A stretch of 64,000 nucleotides of DNA from assembly GCF_015477805.1 (NCBI RefSeq), contig NZ_JADLQL010000001.1, forward strand, positions 1,674,001-1,738,000. The letters are read 5' to 3'. Of this stretch, positions 28,153-36,513 are shown one piece after another. The notes below the pieces were generated by a model, which saw nothing but the letters and a program-made list of their open reading frames with translations, was not told the origin of the DNA and searched no databases. The first letter of the stretch is position 1; the number at the start of each line of letters is the position of its first letter. This DNA is from Nocardia flavorosea (GTDB lineage Bacteria > Actinomycetota > Actinomycetes > Mycobacteriales > Mycobacteriaceae). A program made the position numbers and the translations under genes.

Positions 28153-28483
28153 TGCTCTCGTATCTCTCTTTCGTTGCCGGTTGTCGCAGCAAGCCGGCGG
28201 CCCGCTGCCCTGGCACCACAGAACGCTCGGACCCGATCGGGATCGGGACCAGCCGAGACGTTCCCTGTTCCGGAATTGCGCCGCCGGCCGTCGGCCCCAG
28301 GGCCACGCGGTGGGCAGCGCCGTGATGAACAAGCACGGTGGTGCGCGAAGTCGGCCGGTGTCACACAGAAACCTGCGAACACAGACCGCTCGGCCAGTTT
28401 ACGGCGTGCGCTGCGGGAATCGGAAATCGGCCGGTCGGGCGAGTGCCTTCGGGATGACGTAGCCGACCCTTCTGAAATGCAAT

Positions 28484-28510
28484 TTGTTCACAGATGATGG
28501 GTTATCCACA
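28484..28510 (+). repeat. Pair of DnaA-box-like 13-mers
   Basis: TTGTTCACAGATG begins at 28484 and TTATCCACAGATG at 28502, 18 bases apart in the same direction. The second contains the classical TTATCCACA DnaA box; the first differs from the actinobacterial TTGTCCACA at one base. They sit about 330 bases upstream of rpsB on the other strand. Confidence 0.5.
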
Positions 28511-28596
28511 GATGCCGGAATTGCTGGTTCCGGCGGGAATCCTGCGCGGGCACGCTGAGCTTATGAGCCGCCACGACACCTACGCCCACACCCGCA

Positions 28597-28940
28597 TCAC
28601 ACCCAGCGGACTCCCGCTCGCACCGCACAGCTGGCCCTATATCGCAGTACGTGATGGGCCGGTCGCGCCACGCGTCGCACGTACCGGCCGATCGTCGCCT
28701 CAATGGCCGCGAAGGTCGCCGGAACCGCCATCGGCAGCAGCCCGTGCGCGCGGAGTTCCGCGAGGCAACGCCGGCAGGCTCGGTCGCGGAGTGGGCACCT
28801 GGCACGGACACGGCCCGCTGTCCGAGCGCCGCCCGTGGTGCGCCGAGCACCACCGGACACCGGCGGCCGACCGGCTCGTCGCCGCACCGACGCCCACCGT
28901 CGCCGATCCGACCGGCGACGGGCCCCAGCCACGGACCTGC
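28597..28940 (-). pseudogene. Possible frameshifted small zinc-binding protein
   Basis: Two reverse-strand frames seem to share one protein. One frame gives VRWCSAHHGRRSDSGPCPCQ near 28790-28860, with a Cys-x2-His and paired Cys. The other continues with ACRRCLAELRAHGLLPMAV and ends at the stop at 28597. Joined, they would give a C-x2-H, C-x-C, C-x2-C pattern typical of a zinc ribbon. A one-base indel around 28760-28800 would explain the break. The whole area is Arg-rich in all frames, so a chance pattern cannot be excluded. Confidence 0.3.
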
Positions 28941-29708
28941 GCGGCCGGATCCAGCACCCCGGCACGCTCAGCAATTCCCCGATTTCTTCCGTACCGCACT
29001 CGGGCGCACCAGCGCGGGGGCTCTGCGATGACATCTGCTCGTGCTCGGAGCCGCGCCACGGTGTCGGTCCGGAATCGTCTGGTCCGGAATGCGGCCCCGG
29101 CGGGCACTCGAGCCGGCGGGCATCTCACGGCGCAGGTGCTCGGGCCCGTCGCCGCGGAAACGGTGACCGCAGGACCGGGCGATATCGAACGGCGTGCCCG
29201 GCGATACGAACGCCGAATGGCCCATCGTCCCTTTCGCCCGACCGAACGCGATAACGTCCCCGTTCTCTTCGATGCCGCCGGATCACAGCGGACGGCCCCT
29301 GGCCGCCGGTCTCCTACAGTGCGGCCCGATGACACACCGCTGCCTGTCGGCACACCGTCCCGTATCGCACCCGATCGACGGTTCCGGCGCGCGCCGATCC
29401 GCAACCCGATCCGGCGTGACGTCCCGGAAGACCACACCGGCGCCCGGAACGGGCCGATCCGGGCGCGCAGCGTAGCGGCGCCGAGGAACGAAGCCGGCGG
29501 CGGGTCGCGACGATACCCGGTGGTGCAGCGGCACAGCATCATGGCCACCGCCGTGAGACAACGTCCCGACGGCGGTGAACCGCGGATCGGTCAGGTGGTA
29601 CGGCGGACGCAAGGACGTCTCGGGCGGCGCGATCGCCACCATCGGGGCCACGCCGTCGGGTGCCGGGACGGCGGTGGCGAGCGGGCGGGGCGGGCTGCGG
29701 CCAGGTCT
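28941..29708. other. Poorly coding stretch
   Basis: About 770 bases with open frames on both strands but only Arg/Pro/Ala-rich translations and no good start or domain. It lies upstream of the secreted Ala/Pro-rich ORF. It may be decayed coding sequence or a long control region. I see no repeat family. Confidence 0.35.
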
Positions 29709-30404
29709 ATGACTGTGGGCGGCAGGCAACTTGTCACCTACTCGGTTTCCACTCGGGCTCGGCACCGTCGCCCCGCAGTGGAGCGCCGACGGTGGGATGT
29801 ACTGCTCGGCGCCGCTTTCACCACGGTGCTCGTTGCGTTCCCGCTGGGCCCGGGCGCCACCGCCGCCGCCTATTCCGGCGAATCCGTGGTGCTCGCACAG
29901 CCCTACGCCGGCGATACCGTGACCGGCCCCGGCCCGGCGGGGGCACCGGGCCCGAACTCCCGTAACCGGGCTTCTGCGGTCGATGGTGCGCCGCCACGAC
30001 CTGCTCAGATCATGGAACCGGCCGTCGCCGACGCGGACCATTTCGGTGTGGGCGTGCCGGGCCCGCTTGCGGTCGCTCCTGGAAAGACGACGCCCCCGAT
30101 ACCTTTGACGACGGCACCTCCGCCGGCTCTCGCCCAGACGGGACATGGAGCCGATCCGGCGGCCTCCTCGGACGGCGGTTCCGCTATTTCGGCTGCGGTG
30201 GCCGCATGCCGCGGATCGTGCTCCGGGGCCGGGTCCGAACGCGAGTCGGCGCTCTGGTCCGGGTCTGCCGAGTTGGCCGCAGGTTCTGCGTCCGGGTCGG
30301 CCCGCACGGTCGTTCCGGCGCTGGGTGAACTGCTGCGCACGCTGATCCGGCTCGCACCGAAGACTGCTCCGCCCCCCTGCCCGGGTCCGAATGGCCGGAG
30401 GTAG
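29709..30404 (+). CDS. Possible secreted Ala/Pro/Gly-rich protein
   Basis: A 231-residue frame starting ATG. Basic residues (HRRPAVERRR) precede a hydrophobic stretch, VLLGAAFTTVLVAFPLGPG, ending in ATAAA, which looks like a signal peptide. The mature part is rich in Pro, Ala, Gly and Ser and has two nearby Cys (ACRGSCSG). Third codon positions are mostly G or C. It overlaps the start of the M23-like gene by 14 bases, which suggests coupling if both are real. No family recognised, and a long frame also exists on the other strand. Confidence 0.4.
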   Translation: MTVGGRQLVTYSVSTRARHRRPAVERRRWDVLLGAAFTTVLVAFPLGPGATAAAYSGESVVLAQPYAGDTVTGPGPAGAPGPNSRNRASAVDGAPPRPAQIMEPAVADADHFGVGVPGPLAVAPGKTTPPIPLTTAPPPALAQTGHGADPAASSDGGSAISAAVAACRGSCSGAGSERESALWSGSAELAAGSASGSARTVVPALGELLRTLIRLAPKTAPPPCPGPNGRR

Positions 30405-30954
30405 GAGCACCGCCGGGCCGGGCGTATGGAGGGGGTACGCCCGGCCCGGAGCAGGGACATTCTCAGGACTCCTGGTTCTGTTCATCGTGCTGATGTCGTC
30501 GGGTACGGCCCCAGCGGCACCGGGCAAGCCGTTCACCTGGCCGCTGCGGCCACGGCCGGCCGTCGAACGAGCCTTCGACCCACCAGCGCAGGATTGGTTG
30601 CCGGGGCATCGAGGCGTCGATCTCGCCGGAACGACGGGACAACCGGTGTACGCGGCCGGCCCGGGAGTCGTGGTCTTCGCCGGCGAAGTTGCCGGTCGGC
30701 CGGTGGTATCGATACGCCACAAAGGAGACCTGCGAACCACCTACGAGCCGGTGCGGGCCGAGGTCACTGTCGGCAGACGGGTCACCCGCGATACGCCGAT
30801 CGGTGTTCTCGAAGCGGGCCACGCAGGATGTGCCACCGCCTGTCTGCATTGGGGCGTACGCCGGGAGGGCAGCAGCCGGGCGAAACGAGAGTATCTGGAT
30901 CCGCTCGGCCTGTTGCACCTGTCCCCGATCCGTCTGAAACCGGTGCACCTGTAG
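30391..30954 (+). CDS. Secreted M23 (LytM-type) peptidase-like protein
   Basis: A 187-residue protein with an N-terminal hydrophobic segment (FSGLLVLFIVLMSSG, about residues 24-38) that serves as signal peptide or anchor. The LytM domain has H73 and D77 in GHRGVDLAGTTGQPV and H153 in CLHWGVR. In active M23 enzymes the last motif is HxH; the first His is Cys151 here. It may be an inactive regulator of cell-wall hydrolases, as known for LytM-domain activators, or a Cys-variant enzyme. The location next to rpsB matches Rv2891 of M. tuberculosis. ATG at 30391 is the first plausible start. Confidence 0.82.
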   Translation: MAGGRSTAGPGVWRGYARPGAGTFSGLLVLFIVLMSSGTAPAAPGKPFTWPLRPRPAVERAFDPPAQDWLPGHRGVDLAGTTGQPVYAAGPGVVVFAGEVAGRPVVSIRHKGDLRTTYEPVRAEVTVGRRVTRDTPIGVLEAGHAGCATACLHWGVRREGSSRAKREYLDPLGLLHLSPIRLKPVHL

Positions 30955-30992
30955 GCAGACACGGAAACGACACAGGAGTGTTACCGAATTCG

Positions 30993-31313
30993 CTAGCCCG
31001 CGGCCGGTGTGGCCAGTGCGAACCCGACGGTGACCGCCACGGCGACGACCACCGCCACGGTCGTCCACCGGATAGTCATCGAGCCGGAGCCGCCCGCGCC
31101 ATGGTGCAACTGCAGGTTGCGCCGGTAGCCCGTTCCGGCCACGACGAGCAGGATCAGGCCGGCGATACCGGGGGCCAGCGCGGAGGCATCCCAGCCGGCC
31201 TGCAGCACCGCGCGGAGCATCAGGAGTGCGACGGCGACCGTACCCAGGCAGGTTCGCCGCCACGACAGCGCGGTCCGTTCCGCAGCCAATCGGATTTCGG
31301 TCGGATCAGGCAT
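30993..31313 (-). CDS. DUF202 membrane protein
   Basis: A 106-residue protein with three hydrophobic segments. The N-terminus has the DUF202 hallmark IRLAAERTALSWRRTCLG, followed by helices around VAVALLMLRAVLQ, GIAGLILLVVAGTGY and VAVVVAVAVTVGFALA. Function is unknown; the family is typical in tandem pairs. ATG at 31311-31313 is chosen because GAGAGG lies six bases upstream. The upstream DUF202 gene ends nine bases before it, so they form an operon. Confidence 0.82.
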   Translation of the reverse strand: MPDPTEIRLAAERTALSWRRTCLGTVAVALLMLRAVLQAGWDASALAPGIAGLILLVVAGTGYRRNLQLHHGAGGSGSMTIRWTTVAVVVAVAVTVGFALATPAAG

Positions 31314-31322
31314 CGGCACCTC

Positions 31323-31709
31323 TCAGTGCAGCAGTACTGCTACGCAGGCGAGTACCGCCACGAACGCGGTCCCCACAGAAAGTACGGGGACCAGCACTGT
31401 GCCGGGCAGGGGCCGCCCCTCGTCCATGGCCGACCGGATGCGCCGCCAGTGCAGGAAGGCGCCGACCGCCACCACCAGCGACAGCAGCAGGCAGCTCACC
31501 GCCAGCACGGAACGGAAATCCGACGCCCATTGCTCCACCACGACGGTGTGCACGGCCACACCGCCGGCGAGCAACCCGAGTGCGGTGCGGATCCACGAGA
31601 GGAAGGTGCGCTCGTTGGCCAGCGTGAACCGGTAATCGATCGGCGCCACGGCCGGTTCCCGTGACTCATCGGAATCCGGCGCACCGGTCTCACCCGGCAT
31701 CCGGCTCAT
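31323..31709 (-). CDS. DUF202 (YidH-like) membrane protein
   Basis: A 128-residue protein with a polar N-terminus and the DUF202 segment TLANERTFLSWIRTALGLLAGG (the family motif, about residues 29-50). Three transmembrane helices follow, the last being VLVPVLSVGTAFVAVLACVAVLL. It belongs to the same family as the next gene and is related to E. coli YidH. No function is established. The two genes together may form a heteromeric membrane complex (inference). Confidence 0.85.
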   Translation of the reverse strand: MSRMPGETGAPDSDESREPAVAPIDYRFTLANERTFLSWIRTALGLLAGGVAVHTVVVEQWASDFRSVLAVSCLLLSLVVAVGAFLHWRRIRSAMDEGRPLPGTVLVPVLSVGTAFVAVLACVAVLLH

Positions 31710-32164
31710 CGAGCATTCGCCCTGTTAGCTGTCTGCACGCCCACCTCCCGATCCGGTCCTTCGGGTACTGCTGAACGGATCCGCTGGACAGCGTAAACGC
31801 CGCGCGGGACGTGAGTCCACGGATACGCGCCGTGCCGGTATATCCCGCCGGGAAGGCAACCTGGACGCGTGCCGGCAGATCTTCGCCTTGCTGCGGCCGC
31901 CCGTCCCGCACTGAGCAAATCGGTGGAATACGCCGAGATCTGGTCGGTGGTGATCTTGCTCATTGCTGACACGGCAGCGGCCGGCCACCCGGCGGTAGCG
32001 CAGCAGCGCCGGCCCGCATCGCGACGATTCGGCGGAGCCGCCTCGACCGGCCCGCGGAACGGGCTCGGGCGGCGGCGCTGTCTTCGGCGCGCGGATCGTC
32101 GGGAGATACGGCCTGTTCCGCGGATCGGGCCGTACGCCGTGGTCGCAACGATCGGCTGCCGGGC
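31710..32164. other. Gap between xerC and the DUF202 pair
   Basis: About 450 bases. On the reverse strand a short frame starting near 31963 reads MSKITTDQISAYSTDLLSAG, and a neighbouring frame gives ARVQVAFPAGYTGTARIRGL and FTLSSGSVQQYPKDRIGRW. These look less like random GC-rich translation than usual and may be pieces of one small broken gene. The evidence is too weak for a gene call. Confidence 0.3.
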
Positions 32165-33094
32165 TCAGGCCCGAGGATGCGCCTGGTCGTGCGCTGTGCG
32201 GAGACGTTCGATCGATACGTGGGTGTAGAGCTGGGTGGTGGCCAGGCTGGCGTGGCCAAGGAGTTCCTGCACTACCCGCAGATCGGCGCCGCCTTCGAGC
32301 AGATGGGTGGCCGCCGTATGCCGGAGCCCGTGCGGACCCATATCCGCGGCGCCGGGGACCGCGGATATTGCGGCGTGCACAACGGTCCGAGCCTGGCGTT
32401 GGTCGAGGCGCCGGCCGCGCCGGCCCAGCAGCAGGGCGCGGCCCGAATCCGGGACGGCGAGCATCGGCCGGCCGTGGTTCAGCCAGTTGTGTACCGCCTG
32501 ATCGGCGGGTAGGCCGAACGGCGCCGACCGCTCTTTGCGTCCTTTGCCGAGAACGCGCACGACCCGGCGCTCCCGGTCCACATCGTCGATATCCAAACCG
32601 CACAGCTCGCTCACCCGGATACCGGTGGCATAGAGCAGTTCGATGATCAACCTGTCTCGTACTGCCATCGGATCATGCTGGGCCGCACCGGATTCCACCG
32701 CCGACATGATCCGGGCGGTCTGCTCCTGCCCGAGCACCGCGGGCAAGCTGCGATGGGCTTTGGGGGCGGCCAGCCGCAGGCCGGGATCGCGTTCGAGCCG
32801 GCCGGTATGGGTGAGCCACGAGGTGAAGGCCCGGGCCGCAGAGGCACGCCGCGCCATACTCGTGCGCGCCGCACCCTGTTCCGCATGCACCGCCAGCCAC
32901 GACCGCAGCGTGGTCAGATCGAGTTCGCGCAGCGAAGCGTCGGGAGACTGCACGATCAGATGCCCGAGCAGCGACCGAGTATCGCCGAGGTAAGCACGCA
33001 CAGTATGCGGCGACCGGTTACGGCCGAGTTCCAGGTATCTCCCGTATTCGGTCAGCAGGGCTTCGAGGTCCTCGGGAAGTTCCGCCACCACCAC
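32165..33094 (-). CDS. xerC: Tyrosine recombinase XerC
   Basis: A 309-residue site-specific recombinase that resolves chromosome dimers at dif together with XerD. The N-terminal SAM-like domain has [19 protein letters not shown]. All catalytic residues are present: Arg in [12 protein letters not shown], Lys in LGKGRKER, HxxR in [17 protein letters not shown], His in LLGHASL and Tyr in TTQLYTHVS. The location next to dprA is as in mycobacteria. The start codon at 33094 is a non-ATG codon chosen for the fit of the N-terminus; a few residues of uncertainty remain. Confidence 0.95.
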   Translation of the reverse strand: MVVAELPEDLEALLTEYGRYLELGRNRSPHTVRAYLGDTRSLLGHLIVQSPDASLRELDLTTLRSWLAVHAEQGAARTSMARRASAARAFTSWLTHTGRLERDPGLRLAAPKAHRSLPAVLGQEQTARIMSAVESGAAQHDPMAVRDRLIIELLYATGIRVSELCGLDIDDVDRERRVVRVLGKGRKERSAPFGLPADQAVHNWLNHGRPMLAVPDSGRALLLGRRGRRLDQRQARTVVHAAISAVPGAADMGPHGLRHTAATHLLEGGADLRVVQELLGHASLATTQLYTHVSIERLRTAHDQAHPRA

Positions 33095-33152
33095 ACCGTC
33101 GCCCGCGGCTCCCGGCGGCGCAACCTCACGCGCCGGTACCGATCACCGCCGT

Positions 33153-33445
33153 TCACATCATCCCGGCCGTGAACGACCGGGATTCCTCCCCCGGCGCACT
33201 GTGCCCCCCGACCTTCGCCACATACAAACGGCGGTTCGGACACAGGCCGAATCCGTTGCGGGTGAGCCGGTTCGCCTGCCGGTTGTCTTTGCGGGACCGG
33301 TACCAGGGCTTGCCGAGATTCGGGTACGCCTAGGCCGGCCGGGCGGCGGATAGACGCCGAAGTCGTACCGAAGCTGCACCAGCACCACCCGACAGCGGAT
33401 ACCGACCGGGAACCGGCGTGACCAGGACGGCACGGTGTTGATGCA
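33153..33445 (-). pseudogene. Frameshifted remnant of a small protein
   Basis: Two adjoining reverse-strand frames read as one protein with unusually non-random composition. The upstream frame gives CINTVPSWSRRFPVGIRCRV and VLVQLRYDFGVYPPPGRP, the downstream one AYPNLGKPWYRSRKDNRQA and TRNGFGLCPNRRLYVAKVGG, then a TGA at 33153. The frames meet at about 33329-33333, where a TAG interrupts the second; adding one base would join them. No start codon or signal peptide is seen before 33445, because dprA ends only 30 bases upstream. It is thus broken in the middle and short at the 5' end, or the sequence has an error. Confidence 0.5.
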
Positions 33446-33476
33446 CTACCCCGGCCCAAAGCACCGGGCTTGCTTC

Positions 33477-34652
33477 CTACGTTTCCGGTAACCGGAACCA
33501 GCCCGGCGCCGCGTCACCGGCCAGCCCGGCCATATCCAGGGCCACCAGCGCGGCGCGGATTTCGGCGATGGACAGCCCGGTAGCGGTGCACAATTCGTGA
33601 GGCCGGCGGCCGCCGGTGGCGGGCAGCGCGGCGTACACCGACGACTGGGCGGCGGTGAGCTGATGCGCAGCCGGCGGTTTCGGTTCGCCGGTCCTCGGCA
33701 GGTGCAGTGGTGCTGTATCGGCCAGCACCTCTTCCGCACTGCCGGCCAGCGCTGCTTCTCCCTCGCGGATCATCCGATGGCAGCCGGCCGACGCCGCGGA
33801 ATCCACCGACCCGGGGACCGCCATTGCGGGACGGCCGATACGGCGAGCCCACTTCACCGTATTGCGCGCCCCGCTGCGTAACCCGGCTTCGACCACGAGC
33901 ACACCATCGGACAGGGCCGCGATGAGCCGGTTCCGAGCCAGGAAGTGATGTTTGCGTGCGGTGGTGCCCGGCGGATACTCGCTCACCACGAGTCCTGTTT
34001 CGGCGATCCGGTCGAGCAGCCGATCGTGCTGGGCGGGATAGGGCCGGTCCACACCGCAGGCGAGGACAGCGATGGTGGCGCCACCGACAGCGAGTGCTGC
34101 ACGGTGGGCCATACCGTCGATACCGAAGGCGGCACCGGAGACGATGGTCCAGCCGCGGGCCGCAATCTCCCCGGCCAGGGCTCCGGCGGCCCGGTCACCG
34201 TATCCGGTACTGCATCGGGCGCCGACCACGGCCAGCGACCGTTCGGTCAGCTCGGCCAGATCTCGGGTCCCGCGTACCCAGAACACGAGTGGTACCGCCC
34301 CGTCGGGATCACGTCCGGGCGGTAGTTGCGATAGGCCCAGCATGCGCCAGGCCGGCCATTCCGGATCGTCGGGGGTGACCAGCCGGCCGCCCAGCGCACC
34401 GATGGTTTCCAGATCCCGGCCGGCCCGATCCTGCGCGCGGCGCGCCGCTGTCGCGGTGTGCAGTACCTGCGGTAGTTCCCGTTCCCGGACGGCGCGGGCC
34501 GCCTCCACCACGCCGACCGATTCGATCAATGCGGTCAGCGCCGGGCACGGACCCAGCACCACCCGGGACAGGTAGGCCCACGCAAGCTGCCGGCTGCCGG
34601 AATCGCCGGGGGCCCCCTGCGCCGCCGGCGTTCCGGTCTCCCCGGCCGTCAC
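33477..34652 (-). CDS. dprA: DNA processing protein DprA
   Basis: A 391-residue single-strand DNA binding protein that loads RecA on incoming DNA during transformation or helps recombination. The Rossmann-like core shows VVGARCSTGYGDRAAGALA, IVSGAAFGIDGMAHRAAL, VLACGVDRPYPAQH and the DNA-contact segment ARNRLIAALSDGVLVVEAG. A winged-helix domain (DML1-like) follows at about 330-390. The GTG start overlaps the comM stop by 4 nt (GTGA), so translation is coupled. Confidence 0.95.
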   Translation of the reverse strand: MTAGETGTPAAQGAPGDSGSRQLAWAYLSRVVLGPCPALTALIESVGVVEAARAVRERELPQVLHTATAARRAQDRAGRDLETIGALGGRLVTPDDPEWPAWRMLGLSQLPPGRDPDGAVPLVFWVRGTRDLAELTERSLAVVGARCSTGYGDRAAGALAGEIAARGWTIVSGAAFGIDGMAHRAALAVGGATIAVLACGVDRPYPAQHDRLLDRIAETGLVVSEYPPGTTARKHHFLARNRLIAALSDGVLVVEAGLRSGARNTVKWARRIGRPAMAVPGSVDSAASAGCHRMIREGEAALAGSAEEVLADTAPLHLPRTGEPKPPAAHQLTAAQSSVYAALPATGGRRPHELCTATGLSIAEIRAALVALDMAGLAGDAAPGWFRLPET

Positions 34653-36157
34653 TGCGTTCCTCGCTGCCGGAAGTTGAGCGCCTGCATGACATCGTGTGCG
34701 CTGGGCAGATCACCGCCGCGCAGATCACACACTGTCCAGGCGACCCGGAGCGCGCGGTCGGCGCCGCGCGCCGAAATCCGCCCCAGCCGCAGGGCCGCTT
34801 CCACCGGTGCCGTGGATTCGGCGGGTAGCGGAAACTGCCGCCGCAGGGCGTGGCCCGGTACTTCACCGTTGGTCCGCCAGCCGAACTCACGCCAACGGGC
34901 GGCCGCGGCCGAGCGAGCGGCCGTGACCCGGTTGCGGACCGTCGCACTGTCCTCGGATTCCGCGGCCACCAGCCCGGCGGTCGACATGGGATGCATCTGC
35001 ATCCAGATATCGATCCGGTCCATCAACGGACCGGACAGCTTGCCGAGGTACCGGCGCCGGGCCAGCGGGGCGCAGATACAGTCCACATCACGGGCGGGGG
35101 CGCAGGGGCATGGATTCGCGGCGAGGATGAGCTGAAACCGGGCCGGAAACCGCGCGACCCCGTCGCGACGGGCGATCCGGACCTCCCCCTCCTCCAGCGG
35201 GGTGCGCATCGCCTCCAGCACCTTCGCACCGATTTCGGCGCATTCGTCGAGGAACAACACTCCCCGATGCGCGCGACTGACGGCGCCGGGCCGGGCCGTA
35301 CCGGACCCGCCTCCGACCATGGCGCTCACCGAGGTCGAATGATGGGGTGCGACGAACGGTGGCGTGGTGATCAGTGGCTGCTCGTCGGAGAGGGTGCCCG
35401 CCACCGAATGGATGGCGGTGACCTCCAGCGCCTCGTTCTCCGATAACGGCGGCAGCACCCCTGGTAGCCGTTGCGCGAGCATGGTTTTCCCGATGCCGGG
35501 CGAACCGGTCAACAGCAGGTGGTGACCACCGGCCGCGGCGACTTCCAGCGCCCACCGGGCCTCGTGTTGCCCTGTGACATCGCGCAGATCGCCCACCGGT
35601 GCGGCCTGATGCGGTGCCGGACCCGGTGATTGCGGAAGCTCCCGTTCTCCGCGCAACCAATCCAGGACGGCGCGCAAGGTGGGTGCCCCGAGAACCCGGA
35701 TCCCCGCGACCAGACCCGCCTCACACAACGCTTCCTCCGGCACGATCACGGTTTTGCGCCCCGATCGCCGGGCAGCGAGCACTGCGGGCAGAATCCCGCG
35801 GACCCGCCGCAACCGGCCGTCGAGCGCCAGTTCACCGAGCAAGACCGTGCCGGCGAGTTCGGCGGAGGGCACGATATCGGCCGCGTCCAGCACGGCGACG
35901 GCCAGCGCCAGATCGTAGACAGAACCGACTTTCGGAAGTGTCGCCGGGGAGAGCGCCAGGATCACGCGCCCATCGGGCCATTTCTCGCCCGTGTTGGCTA
36001 CGGCGGCACGTACCCGGTCCCGCGATTCCTGCAGCGATGTATCCGGCAGACCCACCAGGTGGACCGACGGTAGGCCCTGCCCGATATCGGCCTCGATTTC
36101 CACGATCTGTCCGTCGATCCCGCGGACGGCGATCGAGCAGGCCCGGCCGAGCGGCAT
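34649..36157 (-). CDS. comM: Mg-chelatase-like AAA+ ATPase ComM (YifB)
   Basis: A 502-residue protein with an N-terminal Lon-protease-like fold (about 10-170) and a C-terminal AAA+ helicase domain. Walker A is LTGSPGIGKTMLAQR, Walker B GVLFLDECAEI, and the family CxC-x8-CxC-like zinc cluster appears as NPCPCAPARDVDCICAP. ComM promotes branch migration during natural transformation in other bacteria; in mycobacteria the family member is Rv2897c. ATG at 36155-36157 shares one base with the yraN stop, so yraN-comM-dprA is one translationally coupled unit. Confidence 0.95.
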   Translation of the reverse strand: MPLGRACSIAVRGIDGQIVEIEADIGQGLPSVHLVGLPDTSLQESRDRVRAAVANTGEKWPDGRVILALSPATLPKVGSVYDLALAVAVLDAADIVPSAELAGTVLLGELALDGRLRRVRGILPAVLAARRSGRKTVIVPEEALCEAGLVAGIRVLGAPTLRAVLDWLRGERELPQSPGPAPHQAAPVGDLRDVTGQHEARWALEVAAAGGHHLLLTGSPGIGKTMLAQRLPGVLPPLSENEALEVTAIHSVAGTLSDEQPLITTPPFVAPHHSTSVSAMVGGGSGTARPGAVSRAHRGVLFLDECAEIGAKVLEAMRTPLEEGEVRIARRDGVARFPARFQLILAANPCPCAPARDVDCICAPLARRRYLGKLSGPLMDRIDIWMQMHPMSTAGLVAAESEDSATVRNRVTAARSAAAARWREFGWRTNGEVPGHALRRQFPLPAESTAPVEAALRLGRISARGADRALRVAWTVCDLRGGDLPSAHDVMQALNFRQRGTQ

Positions 36158-36513
36158 CAGAACACCGCCTCGAGATGCTCGATCACGGGTTCGGCCGTCC
36201 GCGACAGCAGGACCGAGATCACATCGAACCGGATGCGCTGCCACGGCCCGTCCTGTTCGGTGAGCCACAGCAGTGCCAGCCTGCGGATCCGCCGCTGTTT
36301 CTCGTAGGTGACGGCTTCGGCCGGTTTCCCGTATCCGAGACCGGACCGCGTCTTCACTTCGACGAATGCGGTGACGCCCGCATCGCGGACGATCAGATCC
36401 AGTTCGCCGTACCGGCAGCGCCAGTTACGGCAGATGATTTCCATTCCGGCGGCCTGCAGGTACTGCGCCGCCAGTTCCTCCCCTTGTGCGCCGAGCGCCG
36501 TGTTGTGTGCCAC
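36157..36513 (-). CDS. yraN: UPF0102 family protein YraN (endonuclease-like)
   Basis: A 118-residue protein with the restriction-endonuclease-like fold of UPF0102. The active-site pattern is visible: GEELAAQYLQAAG (Glu), YGELDLIVRDAG (E-x-D), FVEVKTRSG (E-x-K). It may be a nuclease for recombination intermediates; real function is not established. The start is GTG at 36511-36513. It is the first gene of the yraN-comM-dprA unit and has two DnaA boxes upstream. Confidence 0.93.
   Translation of the reverse strand: MAHNTALGAQGEELAAQYLQAAGMEIICRNWRCRYGELDLIVRDAGVTAFVEVKTRSGLGYGKPAEAVTYEKQRRIRRLALLWLTEQDGPWQRIRFDVISVLLSRTAEPVIEHLEAVF

Noticed and set aside
26149..28497. A 782-codon open frame on the + strand across tsf and rpsB
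   Set aside because: Antisense to two certain genes; composition is typical of GC-rich shadow frames.
28494..29708. N-terminal 400 codons of a long + strand frame that runs into the secreted Ala/Pro-rich ORF
   Set aside because: Arg/Pro-rich, no domain, no ribosome binding site; only the part after the ATG at 29709 has a signal-peptide-like start.
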